From Lachnospiraceae bacterium (lineage in GTDB: Bacteria > Bacillota > Clostridia > Lachnospirales > Lachnospiraceae), in assembly GCA_017427775.1 (NCBI GenBank), contig JAFRSD010000009.1, forward strand, positions 124,001 to 188,000: a DNA stretch of 64,000 bases. Direction: 5' to 3'. Below the pieces are notes generated by a model. The model ran no database searches and was not told where the DNA came from. It was given only the letters and a program-made list of their open reading frames with translations. Positions 42,831 through 52,077 of this stretch are shown in pieces; the stretch's first letter is position 1; every line of letters begins with the position of its first letter. Both the position numbers and the translations under genes were made by a program.

Positions 42831-44372
42831 ATGAAGAAAATGATCCGGCTTGCGGGGGTTATGGTACTGGCCCTGGCACTTGCGGGCTGCGGAAAAGACA
42901 AGCAGAAGAAGACGACACCGACGCCCGAGCCGACGCCCGAGGCAACCGTGACGGTTACCGCCGTACCGACGGCCGAAACCGACGTGGTGAAGACGCCCGT
43001 TTCTTTGCTGCCGATCATTTACGGTACGGGTGACGACGGATGGATCTGTCAGGGAATGCTTTCCGTAGATACGGAGAGCACGCTTCCCGCTTCCTTCGGC
43101 GAAGGCACGGAGCATATTCCGGGTACGCTTACCGAGTATCGCGTGCAGAATAACGCCAACACTGAGCTGTTCCGCGTTACCGGTACAGTGACGGAGCAGG
43201 GCATCGTCTTCACGCTTAAGATCGGCGCGTATGAGCGGAGGATCATAACCGTAACGGAAGTTGAAGACGGAAACGCGGTCGATGTGATCCGCTTTAAGGA
43301 GCGCATGGTGCTTCGCCAGAACGGCAGCGATCTGCTGGCATTTTCGGCCGATGCGGAAGCGCTGACTATCGGCGCGAACAGTGACGCCGGCGCATGGGCT
43401 TTCCGGTTCCCGGTTCAGAACGGGATCGTGGCGGAGACCGACGCGAGCGGCTCTTTGTATCTCGGTGAGGATATGATCTCCCGCAAGGTCGCGGGTCTGA
43501 AGGATATTTACGACGGCGCGTATCTTGCCAAGGTGGAAGATAAGATCCGCAAAGAAGCGGCACCGGAGGAACGCCCCTCCGGCTATGTCCAGGTGACGAA
43601 GAAGCATGTTACCGCGGACGGAAGGTGGACAGAGTATAACGTCATCTACCAGTCGAATACCGTGATCGCTGACCGCAGTGAGAGCGGCACAAAGCAGGTG
43701 ACCGAATATGAGTTCCGTGAGATGAGCAACGGAATCAGCGAAGTGGCTTTTTTTGAGAATCTTGTAGATGCGAAGCCGGCGTTCACATTTGCCGTAGAGG
43801 AACTGGATGAATTCCGCTCGGATATTTACGGGAACGAAGAACGCGAAGAGCGTGAGGAAGCGGAATTCCTGAAAGGAAGGGTTCCGTTCATTATCGTTCC
43901 GACCGAATACGGATATATGGAGCGAGGCTATAAGAAGACCGGCGATGAGCGCGAGGACTACATCCGCCTGTGCTTCTGCGACGGAACCGTTTCGGGAAGC
44001 GTATACGCGGTTTATCAGGACATGGATCCGGTTTCGGTACGGGTGATCCGGCTCGGAGCCTCGGATGGAAGAGTTTATGCGGACGGTACGATCTACGCGC
44101 TGAATGCTGACAGCACGCAGAAAGCGTCTTCGCCGCGCAGGGAACTTCACGAGTATACCTATGACCGGTTCGGCGTGATGACAAAGGAAACAAAGCCCGG
44201 ATATTCGGCAACATACGAATATGCCTTCAGCGACTTTGCCTACGGCGGCGAGGATGATACGATCCGCCATGAGTGGCAGAAGCTGATGCCGTATCTCGAA
44301 AAGGGCGTGCAGGCGAAGAAAAACGCGCAGAAAGAAACCGAACAGAAAGAAACTGAACAGGAAGAGCAGTGA
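42831..44372 (+). CDS. Lipoprotein of unknown function
   Basis: 513 residues. Lipobox LALAGC (Cys20), Thr/Pro/Glu linker (residues 27-47), then a long mixed beta-rich region rich in Glu, Arg and Tyr. No family recognised. The C-terminus (residues about 495-513) is a Gln/Glu/Lys repeat (ETEQKETEQEEQ), which may be disordered or a coiled coil. The stop overlaps the GTG start of the membrane-anchored nuclease gene, so the three genes to 46149 are translationally coupled. Confidence 0.8.
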   Translation: MKKMIRLAGVMVLALALAGCGKDKQKKTTPTPEPTPEATVTVTAVPTAETDVVKTPVSLLPIIYGTGDDGWICQGMLSVDTESTLPASFGEGTEHIPGTLTEYRVQNNANTELFRVTGTVTEQGIVFTLKIGAYERRIITVTEVEDGNAVDVIRFKERMVLRQNGSDLLAFSADAEALTIGANSDAGAWAFRFPVQNGIVAETDASGSLYLGEDMISRKVAGLKDIYDGAYLAKVEDKIRKEAAPEERPSGYVQVTKKHVTADGRWTEYNVIYQSNTVIADRSESGTKQVTEYEFREMSNGISEVAFFENLVDAKPAFTFAVEELDEFRSDIYGNEEREEREEAEFLKGRVPFIIVPTEYGYMERGYKKTGDEREDYIRLCFCDGTVSGSVYAVYQDMDPVSVRVIRLGASDGRVYADGTIYALNADSTQKASSPRRELHEYTYDRFGVMTKETKPGYSATYEYAFSDFAYGGEDDTIRHEWQKLMPYLEKGVQAKKNAQKETEQKETEQEEQ

Positions 44373-44977
44373 AAAAGAAGCAAGACGGAAGATGGCAGGA
44401 TTATCTCCCGAAGAGCAGGAACGGGAGTGACGCGAGAAAGCGGAAGAGGCGCAGGAGGATCATCGTCCTTCTTGTCGTGCTGCTTCTCATCGGCGTTCTG
44501 GCCGGTTCCGTGATCCGGTTCCGCGGATTCGGACTGTTCAAAAAGAAGACACCCGCGGAGCTCGTCCGCGTGACACTCGAATCGGTATATGACGGGGACA
44601 CGATCCGCGTGAAGATGCCGGACGGCACGGAGGAGACCGTGCGCATGCTTTTGATCGACGCACCGGAGAGCGTTCACCCGGACGAAACGAAGAATACCGA
44701 GGAGGGCCGTAGGGCGGCAAAGTTCCTTTCGGAGCTTCTTTCAAAGCATCAGACGCTTTATCTGGAGTACGAGGATCCGGAGAACAACCGGGATCTGTAC
44801 GGAAGGCTTTTGGCCTATGTATGGCTAAGAAGTTCTACATCAGTAGAACCATCATATATAAAGGAAAATATGGTAAATGCCATCATTCTTTCAAACGGAC
44901 ATGCCGCGTTTCATGTTTATCAAAACGGCAACCCGGTGAAGGAAGAATACCGAAGAGTTTTGGAGGGGTTACAATGA
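44369..44977 (+). CDS. Membrane-anchored thermonuclease (staphylococcal nuclease-like)
   Basis: 202 residues, GTG start overlapping the previous stop. Residues 23-31 are a basic stretch (KRKRRRR), then one membrane helix (about 32-47) and an SNase domain (about 63-202). Nuclease active-site elements are present: DGDTIRV, VRMLLIDAPES (Arg, Asp, Glu) and YGRLLAYVW (second Arg). This predicts a calcium-dependent phosphodiesterase facing outward, able to cut DNA or RNA near the cell surface for nutrition or defence. The stop overlaps the next start by 4 bases (ATGA). Confidence 0.9.
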   Translation: MKKKQDGRWQDYLPKSRNGSDARKRKRRRRIIVLLVVLLLIGVLAGSVIRFRGFGLFKKKTPAELVRVTLESVYDGDTIRVKMPDGTEETVRMLLIDAPESVHPDETKNTEEGRRAAKFLSELLSKHQTLYLEYEDPENNRDLYGRLLAYVWLRSSTSVEPSYIKENMVNAIILSNGHAAFHVYQNGNPVKEEYRRVLEGLQ

Positions 44978-46149
44978 CGGAACGGCTGTATGAATCGAAC
45001 GCCTATGATGTTGCTTTCGACGCGCGGGTGACAGAAGTGCGCGCGGGTGAAGGTGTTTCCTTTGTAACGCTTGACCGGACGCTGTTCTTTCCGGAGGAGG
45101 GAGGCCAGTCCTGCGACCGCGGGACGCTTGCGGGCTTTCCGGTGACGGATGTGCAGATTAAAGGCGGCGAGATTGTACATACGGTGCAGGGCAGTGTTCT
45201 TCCGGGAACCGAAGTGCACGGCGAGATCGATTGGGAATACCGCTTCCGCAATATGCAGATGCATTCCGGCGAGCACGTATTTTCCGGATTGGTATTCAGA
45301 CTTTTCGGGTATTCCAATGTCGGGTTTCATCTGAGCGAGAACAGCGCGACAATGGATTATAACGGCAAGCTTACGGCGGATGATATTGAGATGCTTGAGG
45401 AACGCGCGAACCGGATCATTACGGAAGGCCACGCGATCCGGGCATGGTATCCGTCCAAGGAAGAGCTGGCGGCGCTTTCCTATCGGAGCAAGAAGGAAAT
45501 CGACGGACCGGTTCGTCTCGTGGAGATTGAAGGGACGGACCTGTGCGCATGCTGTGTCCCGCACCTTCGGAACACTTCCGAGATCGGTTTTCTGAAGATC
45601 ATTTCGTTTGAGAATTATAAAGGCGGCGTTCGGCTGCAGTACCGCTGCGGTTTGCGGGCACTCGATCATTACCGCGATTGTCTGTCGCTTCTTACGGCGG
45701 CAGGAAGACTTCTGTCCGCGAAGCAGGAGGACATTCCCGCTGCGATCGAACGGGTGCAGGAAGAGGCGAAGAATCTGGCTTTCCGCCTGAGCGAGGCTGT
45801 GCGTATGGAGATCGCGGATAAAATCCGCAGACAGTACGAGGCGGACAGCCGTAACGATTCCTCCAACGGAAACGCGTTGTTCGTATTTCATGCCGAACCG
45901 GGACTTTTACGGTTCGCGATGGATGAAGCAAGGAAGCATTACAGCGGTATATGCGTCATTCTGATCCCGCAGGAGGGCGGAAGGGTCCGCTATCTGATGG
46001 AAGGAAGCGAACAGGTATCTGAACTTCAGAACGGATTACGGGAACGTTTCGGAGCGAAAGGCGGCGGAGCCAAAGGTTCCGTGAGCGGCAGCACGGAAGC
46101 TTCGGAAGAGCAGCTTCGCGGTTTCTTTTCGGAGCAGGGAATCGGCTGA
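44974..46149 (+). CDS. Alanyl-tRNA editing protein AlaX-like (with DHHA1 domain)
   Basis: 391 residues. The N-terminal 235 residues form the AlaRS-type editing domain with zinc ligands HSGEH (HxxxH, near residue 95) and CACCVPH (CxxxH, near residue 189). The C-terminal part (about 290-391) is a DHHA1 domain ending in a Gly-rich run (GAKGGGAKGSVSG). It hydrolyses Ser- or Gly-mischarged tRNA-Ala in trans. This is the long AlaX form. ATG 44974 is chosen because TGGAGGGG is upstream and it overlaps the nuclease stop; a further in-frame ATG at 44821 would lie inside the nuclease gene. Confidence 0.92.
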   Translation: MTERLYESNAYDVAFDARVTEVRAGEGVSFVTLDRTLFFPEEGGQSCDRGTLAGFPVTDVQIKGGEIVHTVQGSVLPGTEVHGEIDWEYRFRNMQMHSGEHVFSGLVFRLFGYSNVGFHLSENSATMDYNGKLTADDIEMLEERANRIITEGHAIRAWYPSKEELAALSYRSKKEIDGPVRLVEIEGTDLCACCVPHLRNTSEIGFLKIISFENYKGGVRLQYRCGLRALDHYRDCLSLLTAAGRLLSAKQEDIPAAIERVQEEAKNLAFRLSEAVRMEIADKIRRQYEADSRNDSSNGNALFVFHAEPGLLRFAMDEARKHYSGICVILIPQEGGRVRYLMEGSEQVSELQNGLRERFGAKGGGAKGSVSGSTEASEEQLRGFFSEQGIG

Positions 46150-46213
46150 GGCGGAGACCGGCAGATGAGATTACGTCCGGCATTTTCCGCCGGATTCAAA
46201 TAAGGGGTTAACA

Positions 46214-47827
46214 ATGGAAGTCCTCCACGGAAACAGAATATCCGCGCAGACGGCAATCGGACAGATCCGGATCCGTATGGAACAGACCGTACGGGTGCAG
46301 CCGGTTCCGGTTGCGGATACGGAAGCGGAGATCGGGCGGTATGAAGCGGCAGTGCGTCAGGCGGCCGCGGAACTTCGTGCGCTTTCCGAACGGGCAAGCC
46401 GGAGCATCGGACCGTGGAATGCGAGGATTTTCGAGGTTCACGCCATGATGGCGGAGGACGTCGATTACCGCGGTAAAGTGACGGAAACCATCCGTGAGCG
46501 CCGTGTGTGCGCGGAATACGCGGTGGAACTGACCGGATTGCATTTCGCCGGCATGTTTGAAAAAATGGAGGACCCGTATTTCCGGGCACGCTCCCAGGAT
46601 GTGAAGGATATTACGGACCGGCTGATCCGGATACTGCTCGGCGAGAAGACGTCGGTTGATCAGGACAGACCGTATATTCTCGCGGCGTCCGAACTGACGC
46701 CCGGCGATCTGATGCGGCAGGACCGCAGCTGTATCCTCGGCATCGTGACCGAACAGGGCACGGCGTATTCGCATGCCTCGATCCTTGCGAGAAGCATGAG
46801 CATTCCCGCTTTGACGGGCATTCGGATTGACCCTTCGTGGGACGGACACATGGCGATTCTGGACGGAGAGAAGGGCTGCCTGATCATCGATCCGGACAGC
46901 GGTACCGTAAAGGAATACCTGCGCATAACCGCGGAGCGGGCCGCATCGGACAGCGAAAAGGACGAAGCGGAAGCGGGGCAGGCGCTTACGAAGTCCGGCA
47001 AGAGGATCATCCTGCGCGCCAACATCGGCGATGAAACCGAACTCGACGCAGCCGTAACGGGCGGCGCGGAAGGAATCGGACTTCTCCGAACGGAATACCT
47101 TTTCATGGAAGCGGGTGAACTGCCCGGGGAAGAGGAACAGTTCCGTTACTATAAGTCATTTGCCGAAGCTATGAAGGGGCAGAAGGTTGTCATCCGTACG
47201 ACGGATATAGGTGCCGATAAGCCGGTATCTTATCTTGAGATGCCCCATGAGGAGAACCCCGCGCTCGGGAAGCGGGCCATCCGTCTTTCGTTTGATAACA
47301 GGGAAATGTTCCGCACGCAGCTGCGTGCGATATTCCGTGCGGCGCAGTACGGCAATGTGGCGGTATTATATCCGATGATCACTTCCGAGTGGGAGATGAA
47401 AGAGATCGTCCGTACGGAGGAGGAAGTCCGAAACGAGCTCCGCTCGGAGGGCATAGAGGTCCCGGAGATTCCGCGCGGGATTATGATCGAGACGCCGTCC
47501 GCGGCAGTCATCAGTGACCGACTTTCGGAATATGCGGATTTCTTCAGTATCGGCACCAACGACCTTGCGCAGTATGTACTGGCGGTAGACCGCAAGAATG
47601 CTGCCGTGGCGAAGTATTATGATCCGTGGCACGACGCGATCCTGAGACTCCTTACGATGACGGTTCAGAATGCCCATCGGAAGGGTATCCCGGTGTGTCT
47701 CTGCGGAGAACTTGCAGCCGACCCGGCGGCAACGGACAGACTGATCGCGCTCGGCGTGGATGAGCTGTCGGTTGCGCCGTATCTGCTCCGTGAGATCCGG
47801 CGTTCGATCCGTGCCTGCGAGGTGTAA
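46214..47827 (+). CDS. ptsI: Phosphoenolpyruvate-protein phosphotransferase (enzyme I of PTS)
   Basis: 537 residues, slightly shorter than the usual 570. It transfers phosphate from PEP to HPr. The phosphohistidine is His187 in TAYSHASILARS (usually GGRTSHTAI, so the surrounding residues differ). The PEP-binding barrel has GIGLLRTEYLF and the C-terminal active-site Cys in VCLCGELAADP. AAGGGG precedes ATG. No HPr gene lies beside it, which is common in Clostridia. A small hairpin (46176-46194) without T-run lies just upstream. Confidence 0.93.
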   Translation: MEVLHGNRISAQTAIGQIRIRMEQTVRVQPVPVADTEAEIGRYEAAVRQAAAELRALSERASRSIGPWNARIFEVHAMMAEDVDYRGKVTETIRERRVCAEYAVELTGLHFAGMFEKMEDPYFRARSQDVKDITDRLIRILLGEKTSVDQDRPYILAASELTPGDLMRQDRSCILGIVTEQGTAYSHASILARSMSIPALTGIRIDPSWDGHMAILDGEKGCLIIDPDSGTVKEYLRITAERAASDSEKDEAEAGQALTKSGKRIILRANIGDETELDAAVTGGAEGIGLLRTEYLFMEAGELPGEEEQFRYYKSFAEAMKGQKVVIRTTDIGADKPVSYLEMPHEENPALGKRAIRLSFDNREMFRTQLRAIFRAAQYGNVAVLYPMITSEWEMKEIVRTEEEVRNELRSEGIEVPEIPRGIMIETPSAAVISDRLSEYADFFSIGTNDLAQYVLAVDRKNAAVAKYYDPWHDAILRLLTMTVQNAHRKGIPVCLCGELAADPAATDRLIALGVDELSVAPYLLREIRRSIRACEV

Positions 47828-47916
47828 ACTCTTGTGCAAAAAGCCTGCGAAGTTAGAATACTGCTGAAACTAAGGGAAAATATGGAAAAAATTGATCATT
47901 TTCATAAAAAAACAGG

Positions 47917-47945
47917 TTGACAAGTATATATTATCGTGGTAGTTT
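47917..47945 (+). promoter_or_regulatory. Promoter of the cold-shock gene
   Basis: Consensus TTGACA (47917-47922), 17-bp spacer ending TGG, -10 TAGTTT (47940-47945, weak). About 120 bases of leader follow. Confidence 0.55.
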
Positions 47946-47969
47946 TAAGATGCAGTCAGGTAGATAGAC

Positions 47970-48012
47970 AGACCAACAAGTTGTGTGTATTTCATGGCTT
48001 GTCGGTTTGTTT
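47970..48012 (+). promoter_or_regulatory. Structured leader of the cold-shock mRNA
   Basis: Around 47970-47980, CAGACCAACAAG can pair with CTTGTCGGTTTG (about 47999-48010) at 11 of 12 positions, inside the long 5' untranslated region. Cold-shock mRNAs commonly carry temperature-responsive leader structures. Confidence 0.45.
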
Positions 48013-48074
48013 TGTTTTAAGGGGTTTTCTTAAGACCGTTGATGTGCAGATTTTTATGAAGGAGGTACTGGTTC

Positions 48075-48284
48075 ATGACTGGTACAGTAAAGTGGTTCAA
48101 CGCTCAGAAGGGTTATGGCTTCATTAGCAATGATGAGGGCGGCGAGGATGTATTCGTACATTTCTCCGCTATCCAGAGCGAAGGCTTCAAGACTCTTGAA
48201 GAGGGTCAGAAGGTATCTTTCGAGACCGAGCAGGATCCCAAGGATTCCAAGAAGCTTAGAGCGGTTAACGTTGTTGCTATGTAA
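48075..48284 (+). CDS. csp: Cold-shock protein, CspA family
   Basis: 69 residues. A single OB-fold with RNP1 KGYGFI and RNP2 VFVHF, typical of CspA/CspB proteins that bind single-stranded RNA and DNA and melt mRNA structure. AAGGAGGT precedes ATG by nine bases. Codon choice is biased, consistent with high expression. Transcribed alone, with a long leader and strong terminator. Confidence 0.97.
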   Translation: MTGTVKWFNAQKGYGFISNDEGGEDVFVHFSAIQSEGFKTLEEGQKVSFETEQDPKDSKKLRAVNVVAM

Positions 48285-48315
48285 TTTATAATTGCATCGG
48301 ACAGTACGCGAACAC

Positions 48316-48357
48316 AAAAAGACCGGGGAGTTCTATTAAGGACTCCCCGGTCTTTTT
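48316..48357 (+). terminator. Bidirectional terminator after the cold-shock gene
   Basis: AAAAAGACCGGGGAGT (48316-48331) pairs perfectly with ACTCCCCGGTCTTTTT (48342-48357). Because it starts with A and ends with T it can also serve the convergent peptidase gene. Confidence 0.95.
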
Positions 48358-48418
48358 GCGTTTATGCGGTTTTTAACGAATGCCGCTTGGAAGCAGTTTT
48401 TGGTTATAAAAGCCGGAA

Positions 48419-49669
48419 TCAGGTTCCCTGTCCGCTGCCGCTTTCGCTGCCCCACGGGTCAACCTCTCCGGTGGGTTCGGCTGTCGGTTCCGTTGTCGGT
48501 TCAGTCGTGGGCTCTGCTGTCGGCTCCGTTGTGGGCGCTGTTGTCGGCTCGGTGGTAGGCTCCGTCGTTGGATTCACAGTGGGCTGTACTTCCTTGGTCG
48601 GCTCGTTCGTCGGCCTCGGTGCCTCGGTAGGAGCGGGCGAAGGAGTAGGCGTAGGGGTAGGAGCCTTGGTCGGTTCCTCCGGAATGTTCGCCGAAGTCGG
48701 AAGCGGCTCGCCGTTCTTATAGGCAATGTATTCCTCCAGGCAGTAGCCGAGCTGATTAATCTCAGTCGCGGCTTCTACGCCGACGTAGCGGAAATGCCAC
48801 TGCTCATAGGTGATTCCGGTGATATTCTTCTTGTCCGCAGGATAGCGGAGGATGAATCCGTATTTATAGCAGTTCGCGCGGAACCAGGTGTAGTCGTATT
48901 TTTCGCCATCGAGAACCCAGATGTCGAAGCCGAGACCGGTGCGGTGCTCGCTTGCGTTACCCGGAATGGTCTTCGGCGGGTTGAGGCTTTTGTCACGGTT
49001 ATTCCAGAACTTGTCCTGCGTCGCGTAGTTGCGGTAGGCACCGGTCTGGGAAACCTTTACGCCGTTCTTGGTGGCGTCGTGGTAGGCGGTGCACATCTCA
49101 TTCAGATGAACGAGCGCCTCGCGGTTGCCCCGGTCGTAGCCGTCCTCTTCGGTCTCAATGACAAAGTTGCGTTTCGAAGCGGAAACGGTCTTCGGATTCT
49201 CTATGGTGTAGAAGCTTGCCGTGAGAACTTCATCCAGGCGGACCAGGTTCTCGGGGTTGCCGGTGTATTTCAGACGGTGTGTCCAGTTGACAAGCATCAG
49301 GTAATCGATCGTCCAGTTATCGCCCGGAACAGGTTCCGCATAGACATCGGTCGTAACGCTGTCGCACATGCCGTAAACGTAGGGCATCGGCGTCGGGGTA
49401 GGCGTTGCGGGTACCTCGCTCGGTGTCGGTGTCGTCACTTCGGAGCCGCGCGGATCGGAAGTGGATGAAGGCGTCGGGTCGTTTTTCACGACGGTCTCCG
49501 TCGGCCCTTGCTCCTCGGGTGTCACTTTCTTACGGTCCTTAAGCATGGCGATGACGAGGCCGATGATAACCGCTAATATGATAAACAGAAGAATGAACTG
49601 TACGCGGCCGGCTTCAAAGAGGCGGCGCACGGTGGATTTCTTCTTTCTGACGGGATATCTGGAAGCCAT
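48419..49669 (-). CDS. VanY-type D-alanyl-D-alanine carboxypeptidase with PTTEP repeats
   Basis: 416 residues. A basic N-terminus, one membrane helix (24-43), a Thr/Pro linker (50-95), a peptidase domain (about 120-315), then a C-terminal Thr/Pro/Glu repeat tail (about 330-402). Zinc-site motifs of the VanY/DacB family are present: SEHRTGLGFDI (His242, Asp249) and EQWHFRYVG (His292). It trims the terminal D-Ala of peptidoglycan stems outside the membrane. The Pro-rich tail may cross the wall. SD AAAGGA lies before an ATG-AAA-TAA mini-frame whose stop overlaps this start (TAATG). Confidence 0.92.
   Translation of the reverse strand: MASRYPVRKKKSTVRRLFEAGRVQFILLFIILAVIIGLVIAMLKDRKKVTPEEQGPTETVVKNDPTPSSTSDPRGSEVTTPTPSEVPATPTPTPMPYVYGMCDSVTTDVYAEPVPGDNWTIDYLMLVNWTHRLKYTGNPENLVRLDEVLTASFYTIENPKTVSASKRNFVIETEEDGYDRGNREALVHLNEMCTAYHDATKNGVKVSQTGAYRNYATQDKFWNNRDKSLNPPKTIPGNASEHRTGLGFDIWVLDGEKYDYTWFRANCYKYGFILRYPADKKNITGITYEQWHFRYVGVEAATEINQLGYCLEEYIAYKNGEPLPTSANIPEEPTKAPTPTPTPSPAPTEAPRPTNEPTKEVQPTVNPTTEPTTEPTTAPTTEPTAEPTTEPTTEPTAEPTGEVDPWGSESGSGQGT
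48470..48640 (-). repeat. In-gene PTTEP-coding tandem repeat
   Basis: Short units coding TEPTTEP or TEPTAEP repeat about ten times at the 3' end of the carboxypeptidase gene. Such tracts vary in length by slippage. Confidence 0.8.
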
Positions 49670-49720
49670 TATTTCATAAATCCTTTCTCGTTTCTCGGAA
49701 AATGAGTAAATGCGACTAAA

Positions 49721-49729
49721 ATTATACCA
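49721..49729 (-). promoter_or_regulatory. Extended -10 promoter of the VanY-type gene
   Basis: TGG followed by consensus TATAAT on the minus strand (complement of 49721-49729), about 50 bases before the start. No clear -35. Confidence 0.55.
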
Positions 49730-49773
49730 TAAATAAGATAAAAAAGATAGTTTTTTTTATATCGGTGTTATGA

Positions 49774-49779
49774 TATACT
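49774..49779 (+). promoter_or_regulatory. Likely extended -10 promoter of pgi
   Basis: TGA followed by TATACT (49774-49779). The -35 region is a T-run. It is 70 bases upstream of the pgi start. Confidence 0.5.
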
Positions 49780-49848
49780 CGGATTGAACGCAGGACATCA
49801 CGGAAAATGTGTCCGTAGCGGTAAGTATTATAAAGAGAGGCACAGCAT

Positions 49849-51195
49849 ATGGCTAATGTAACATTTGACAGATCTTTCGCGGACAAGTTCATCCGCGCAG
49901 AGGAACTGACACAGATCAAGACCGCTGCGGAAGCGGCAAGAAAGGAACTGGTTTCAAAGTCCGGCGCAGGCAATGATTTCCTCGGCTGGATCGATCTTCC
50001 GGTTGCTTATGACAAGGAAGAATTCGCACGCATTAAGAAGGCAGCTGCGAAGATTCAGAGCGATTCCGACGTTCTTCTGGTAATCGGTATCGGCGGCTCC
50101 TACCTCGGTGCGAGAGCAGCGATCGAATTCCTGCGTCACAGTTTTTACAACAGTGTTTCGAAGGAGATCCGCAAGACTCCCGAGATTTATTATGTCGGCA
50201 ACAGCATCAGCTCGACTTATATCGCTCACCTGAAGCAGGTAATCGGCGACCGTGATTTCTCGATCAACATGATCAGCAAATCCGGCACGACGACCGAGCC
50301 CGCGATCGCGTTCCGCGTATTCAAGAAGATGCTGATCGACAAGTACGGACGTGAAGAGGCCAACAAGCGTATTTACGCAACGACCGATAAGGCAAGAGGA
50401 GCCCTTAAGAAGGTTGCCAATGAGGAAGGCTACGAGAACTTCGTCGTTCCGGACGATGTCGGAGGACGGTTCTCCGTTCTGACCGCGGTAGGTCTTCTTC
50501 CGATCGCCGTAAGCGGCGCTGATATCGATCAGCTGATGGCAGGCGCGGCTTCGATGCGTGAGATTTGTCTCAACAATGCATATGAGGATAACGATGCGGT
50601 TCAGTATGCGGCAGTCCGCAACATCCTTTACCGCAAGGGTAAGGCGGTTGAGGTTCTCGCGAACTACGAGCCTTCGCTTCATTTCGTTTCGGAGTGGTGG
50701 AAGCAGCTGTACGGCGAGTCCGAAGGTAAGGACCAGAAGGGTATTTTCCCGGCAAGCGTTGACCTGACGACCGACCTGCACTCGATGGGGCAGTTCATCC
50801 AGGACGGCGCGCGCATCATGTTCGAGACGGTTATCGAGCTTACGAAGAGCACCGAGGAGATCGTGCTTGAGGCTGAGCCCGTAGATCTTGACGGCATGAA
50901 CTATCTGGCAGGCAAGACCGTGGATTTCGTTAATAAGAGTGCCATGAAGGGCACGCAGCTTGCCCATGTGGACGGCGGTGTTCCGAACCTTGTGATCCGT
51001 CTTCCCGAGCAGACGGAATTCTGCCTCGGCCAGCTGTTCTACTTCTTTGAATTTGCCTGCGGCGTAAGCGGTTACATGCTCGGTGTGAATCCGTTCAACC
51101 AGCCCGGCGTGGAGAGTTACAAGAAGAATATGTTTGCGCTTCTCGGAAAGCCCGGTTATGAAGAGATGCGTGCGGAACTTTTGAAGAGACTGTAA
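49849..51195 (+). CDS. pgi: Glucose-6-phosphate isomerase
   Basis: 448 residues, the length of the Firmicutes-type enzyme. It interconverts glucose-6-phosphate and fructose-6-phosphate in glycolysis. Signatures include [47 protein letters not shown] and the C-terminal [15 protein letters not shown]. It has an AAAGAGAGG ribosome binding site. nadE follows after 39 bp and may be co-transcribed. Confidence 0.97.
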   Translation: MANVTFDRSFADKFIRAEELTQIKTAAEAARKELVSKSGAGNDFLGWIDLPVAYDKEEFARIKKAAAKIQSDSDVLLVIGIGGSYLGARAAIEFLRHSFYNSVSKEIRKTPEIYYVGNSISSTYIAHLKQVIGDRDFSINMISKSGTTTEPAIAFRVFKKMLIDKYGREEANKRIYATTDKARGALKKVANEEGYENFVVPDDVGGRFSVLTAVGLLPIAVSGADIDQLMAGAASMREICLNNAYEDNDAVQYAAVRNILYRKGKAVEVLANYEPSLHFVSEWWKQLYGESEGKDQKGIFPASVDLTTDLHSMGQFIQDGARIMFETVIELTKSTEEIVLEAEPVDLDGMNYLAGKTVDFVNKSAMKGTQLAHVDGGVPNLVIRLPEQTEFCLGQLFYFFEFACGVSGYMLGVNPFNQPGVESYKKNMFALLGKPGYEEMRAELLKRL

Positions 51196-51234
51196 GCGGA
51201 CAGCCGGAAGGCAGTTCTGCGGAAAGGAGTCGTT

Positions 51235-51993
51235 ATGTACCGGTTCGATGTGGAAAAGGCGACCAAAGAATGCATCGCCTGGATCAGACAGTTTTTTGAG
51301 GAGAACGGCAAGGGTTGTAACGCTGTCCTCGGAATCTCCGGAGGAAAGGACAGTACCATCGCGGCAACGCTTTGCGTGGCAGCCCTCGGTGCGGACCGCG
51401 TCATCGGAGTACTGATGCCGAACGGTGAGCAGCCGGATATCGATTGCTCCTACCAGATCTGCAAACATCTCGGAATCCGTTATTATGAGATCAACATCAA
51501 GGACAGTTTTGACGGATTGAAGAACGCACTTGCAGGTCAGATGGATATCTCAAACCAGACCATCGTCAATATGGCACCCCGTATCCGTATGACGACCGTT
51601 TATGCGGTTTCGCAGAGCAACAACGGACGTGTCGTAAACACCTGCAATCTGTCGGAAGACTGGGTCGGTTATTCCACCCGCTACGGCGATTCGGTCGGCG
51701 ATTTCAGCCCGCTGTCGCATTTTACGGTGCAGGAGGTAAAGGCGATCGGAAAGTATCTCGGCGCGCCGTTAAACCTCATTGAGAAGACGCCGTCGGACGG
51801 CCTGTGCGGCAAGACCGATGAGGACAACCTCGGATTTACCTATGCCGAGCTGGACCGTTACATCCGCACCGGTGAGATCGATAACCTTGAACACAAGGCT
51901 CTGATCGACCGGAAGCATAAAAAGAATCTTTTCAAACTGAAACTGATGCCTTCCTTTGACATGGGAATCGAGGTTGCGATCCCGGAGGAATAA
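51235..51993 (+). CDS. nadE: NAD(+) synthase
   Basis: 252 residues, the short form without glutaminase domain, so it probably uses ammonia. It amidates deamido-NAD with ATP. The PP-loop is LGISGGKDST (near residues 32-41); NLSEDWVGYSTRYGDSVGDF and TPSDGLCGKTDED are family motifs. GAAAGGAG precedes ATG. It is followed by a strong terminator. Confidence 0.96.
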   Translation: MYRFDVEKATKECIAWIRQFFEENGKGCNAVLGISGGKDSTIAATLCVAALGADRVIGVLMPNGEQPDIDCSYQICKHLGIRYYEINIKDSFDGLKNALAGQMDISNQTIVNMAPRIRMTTVYAVSQSNNGRVVNTCNLSEDWVGYSTRYGDSVGDFSPLSHFTVQEVKAIGKYLGAPLNLIEKTPSDGLCGKTDEDNLGFTYAELDRYIRTGEIDNLEHKALIDRKHKKNLFKLKLMPSFDMGIEVAIPEE

Positions 51994-51997
51994 AAAC

Positions 51998-52033
51998 AAG
52001 GCTGCAGTCCCAAACGGGACCGCAGCCTTTCTT
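51998..52033 (+). terminator. Terminator after nadE
   Basis: AAGGCTGCAGTCCC (51998-52011), AAAC loop, GGGACCGCAGCCTT (52016-52029), one mismatch, then TTCTT. Confidence 0.9.
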
Positions 52034-52077
52034 GTTGTGTTGGTATTTGCGATGTGCGCAGGATTGCTCCGCTGCAA

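Noticed and set aside
42765-44270. 501-residue minus-strand frame opposite the lipoprotein gene
   Set aside because: Mirror of a gene with lipobox, operon context and overlapping stops; the antisense product has no domain and no ribosome binding site.
48387-48722. + strand frame coding a Gly/Ser/Val repeat (VGSVVGSAVGS)
   Set aside because: Antisense of the PTTEP repeat region of the carboxypeptidase gene; the repeats make a frame in both directions.
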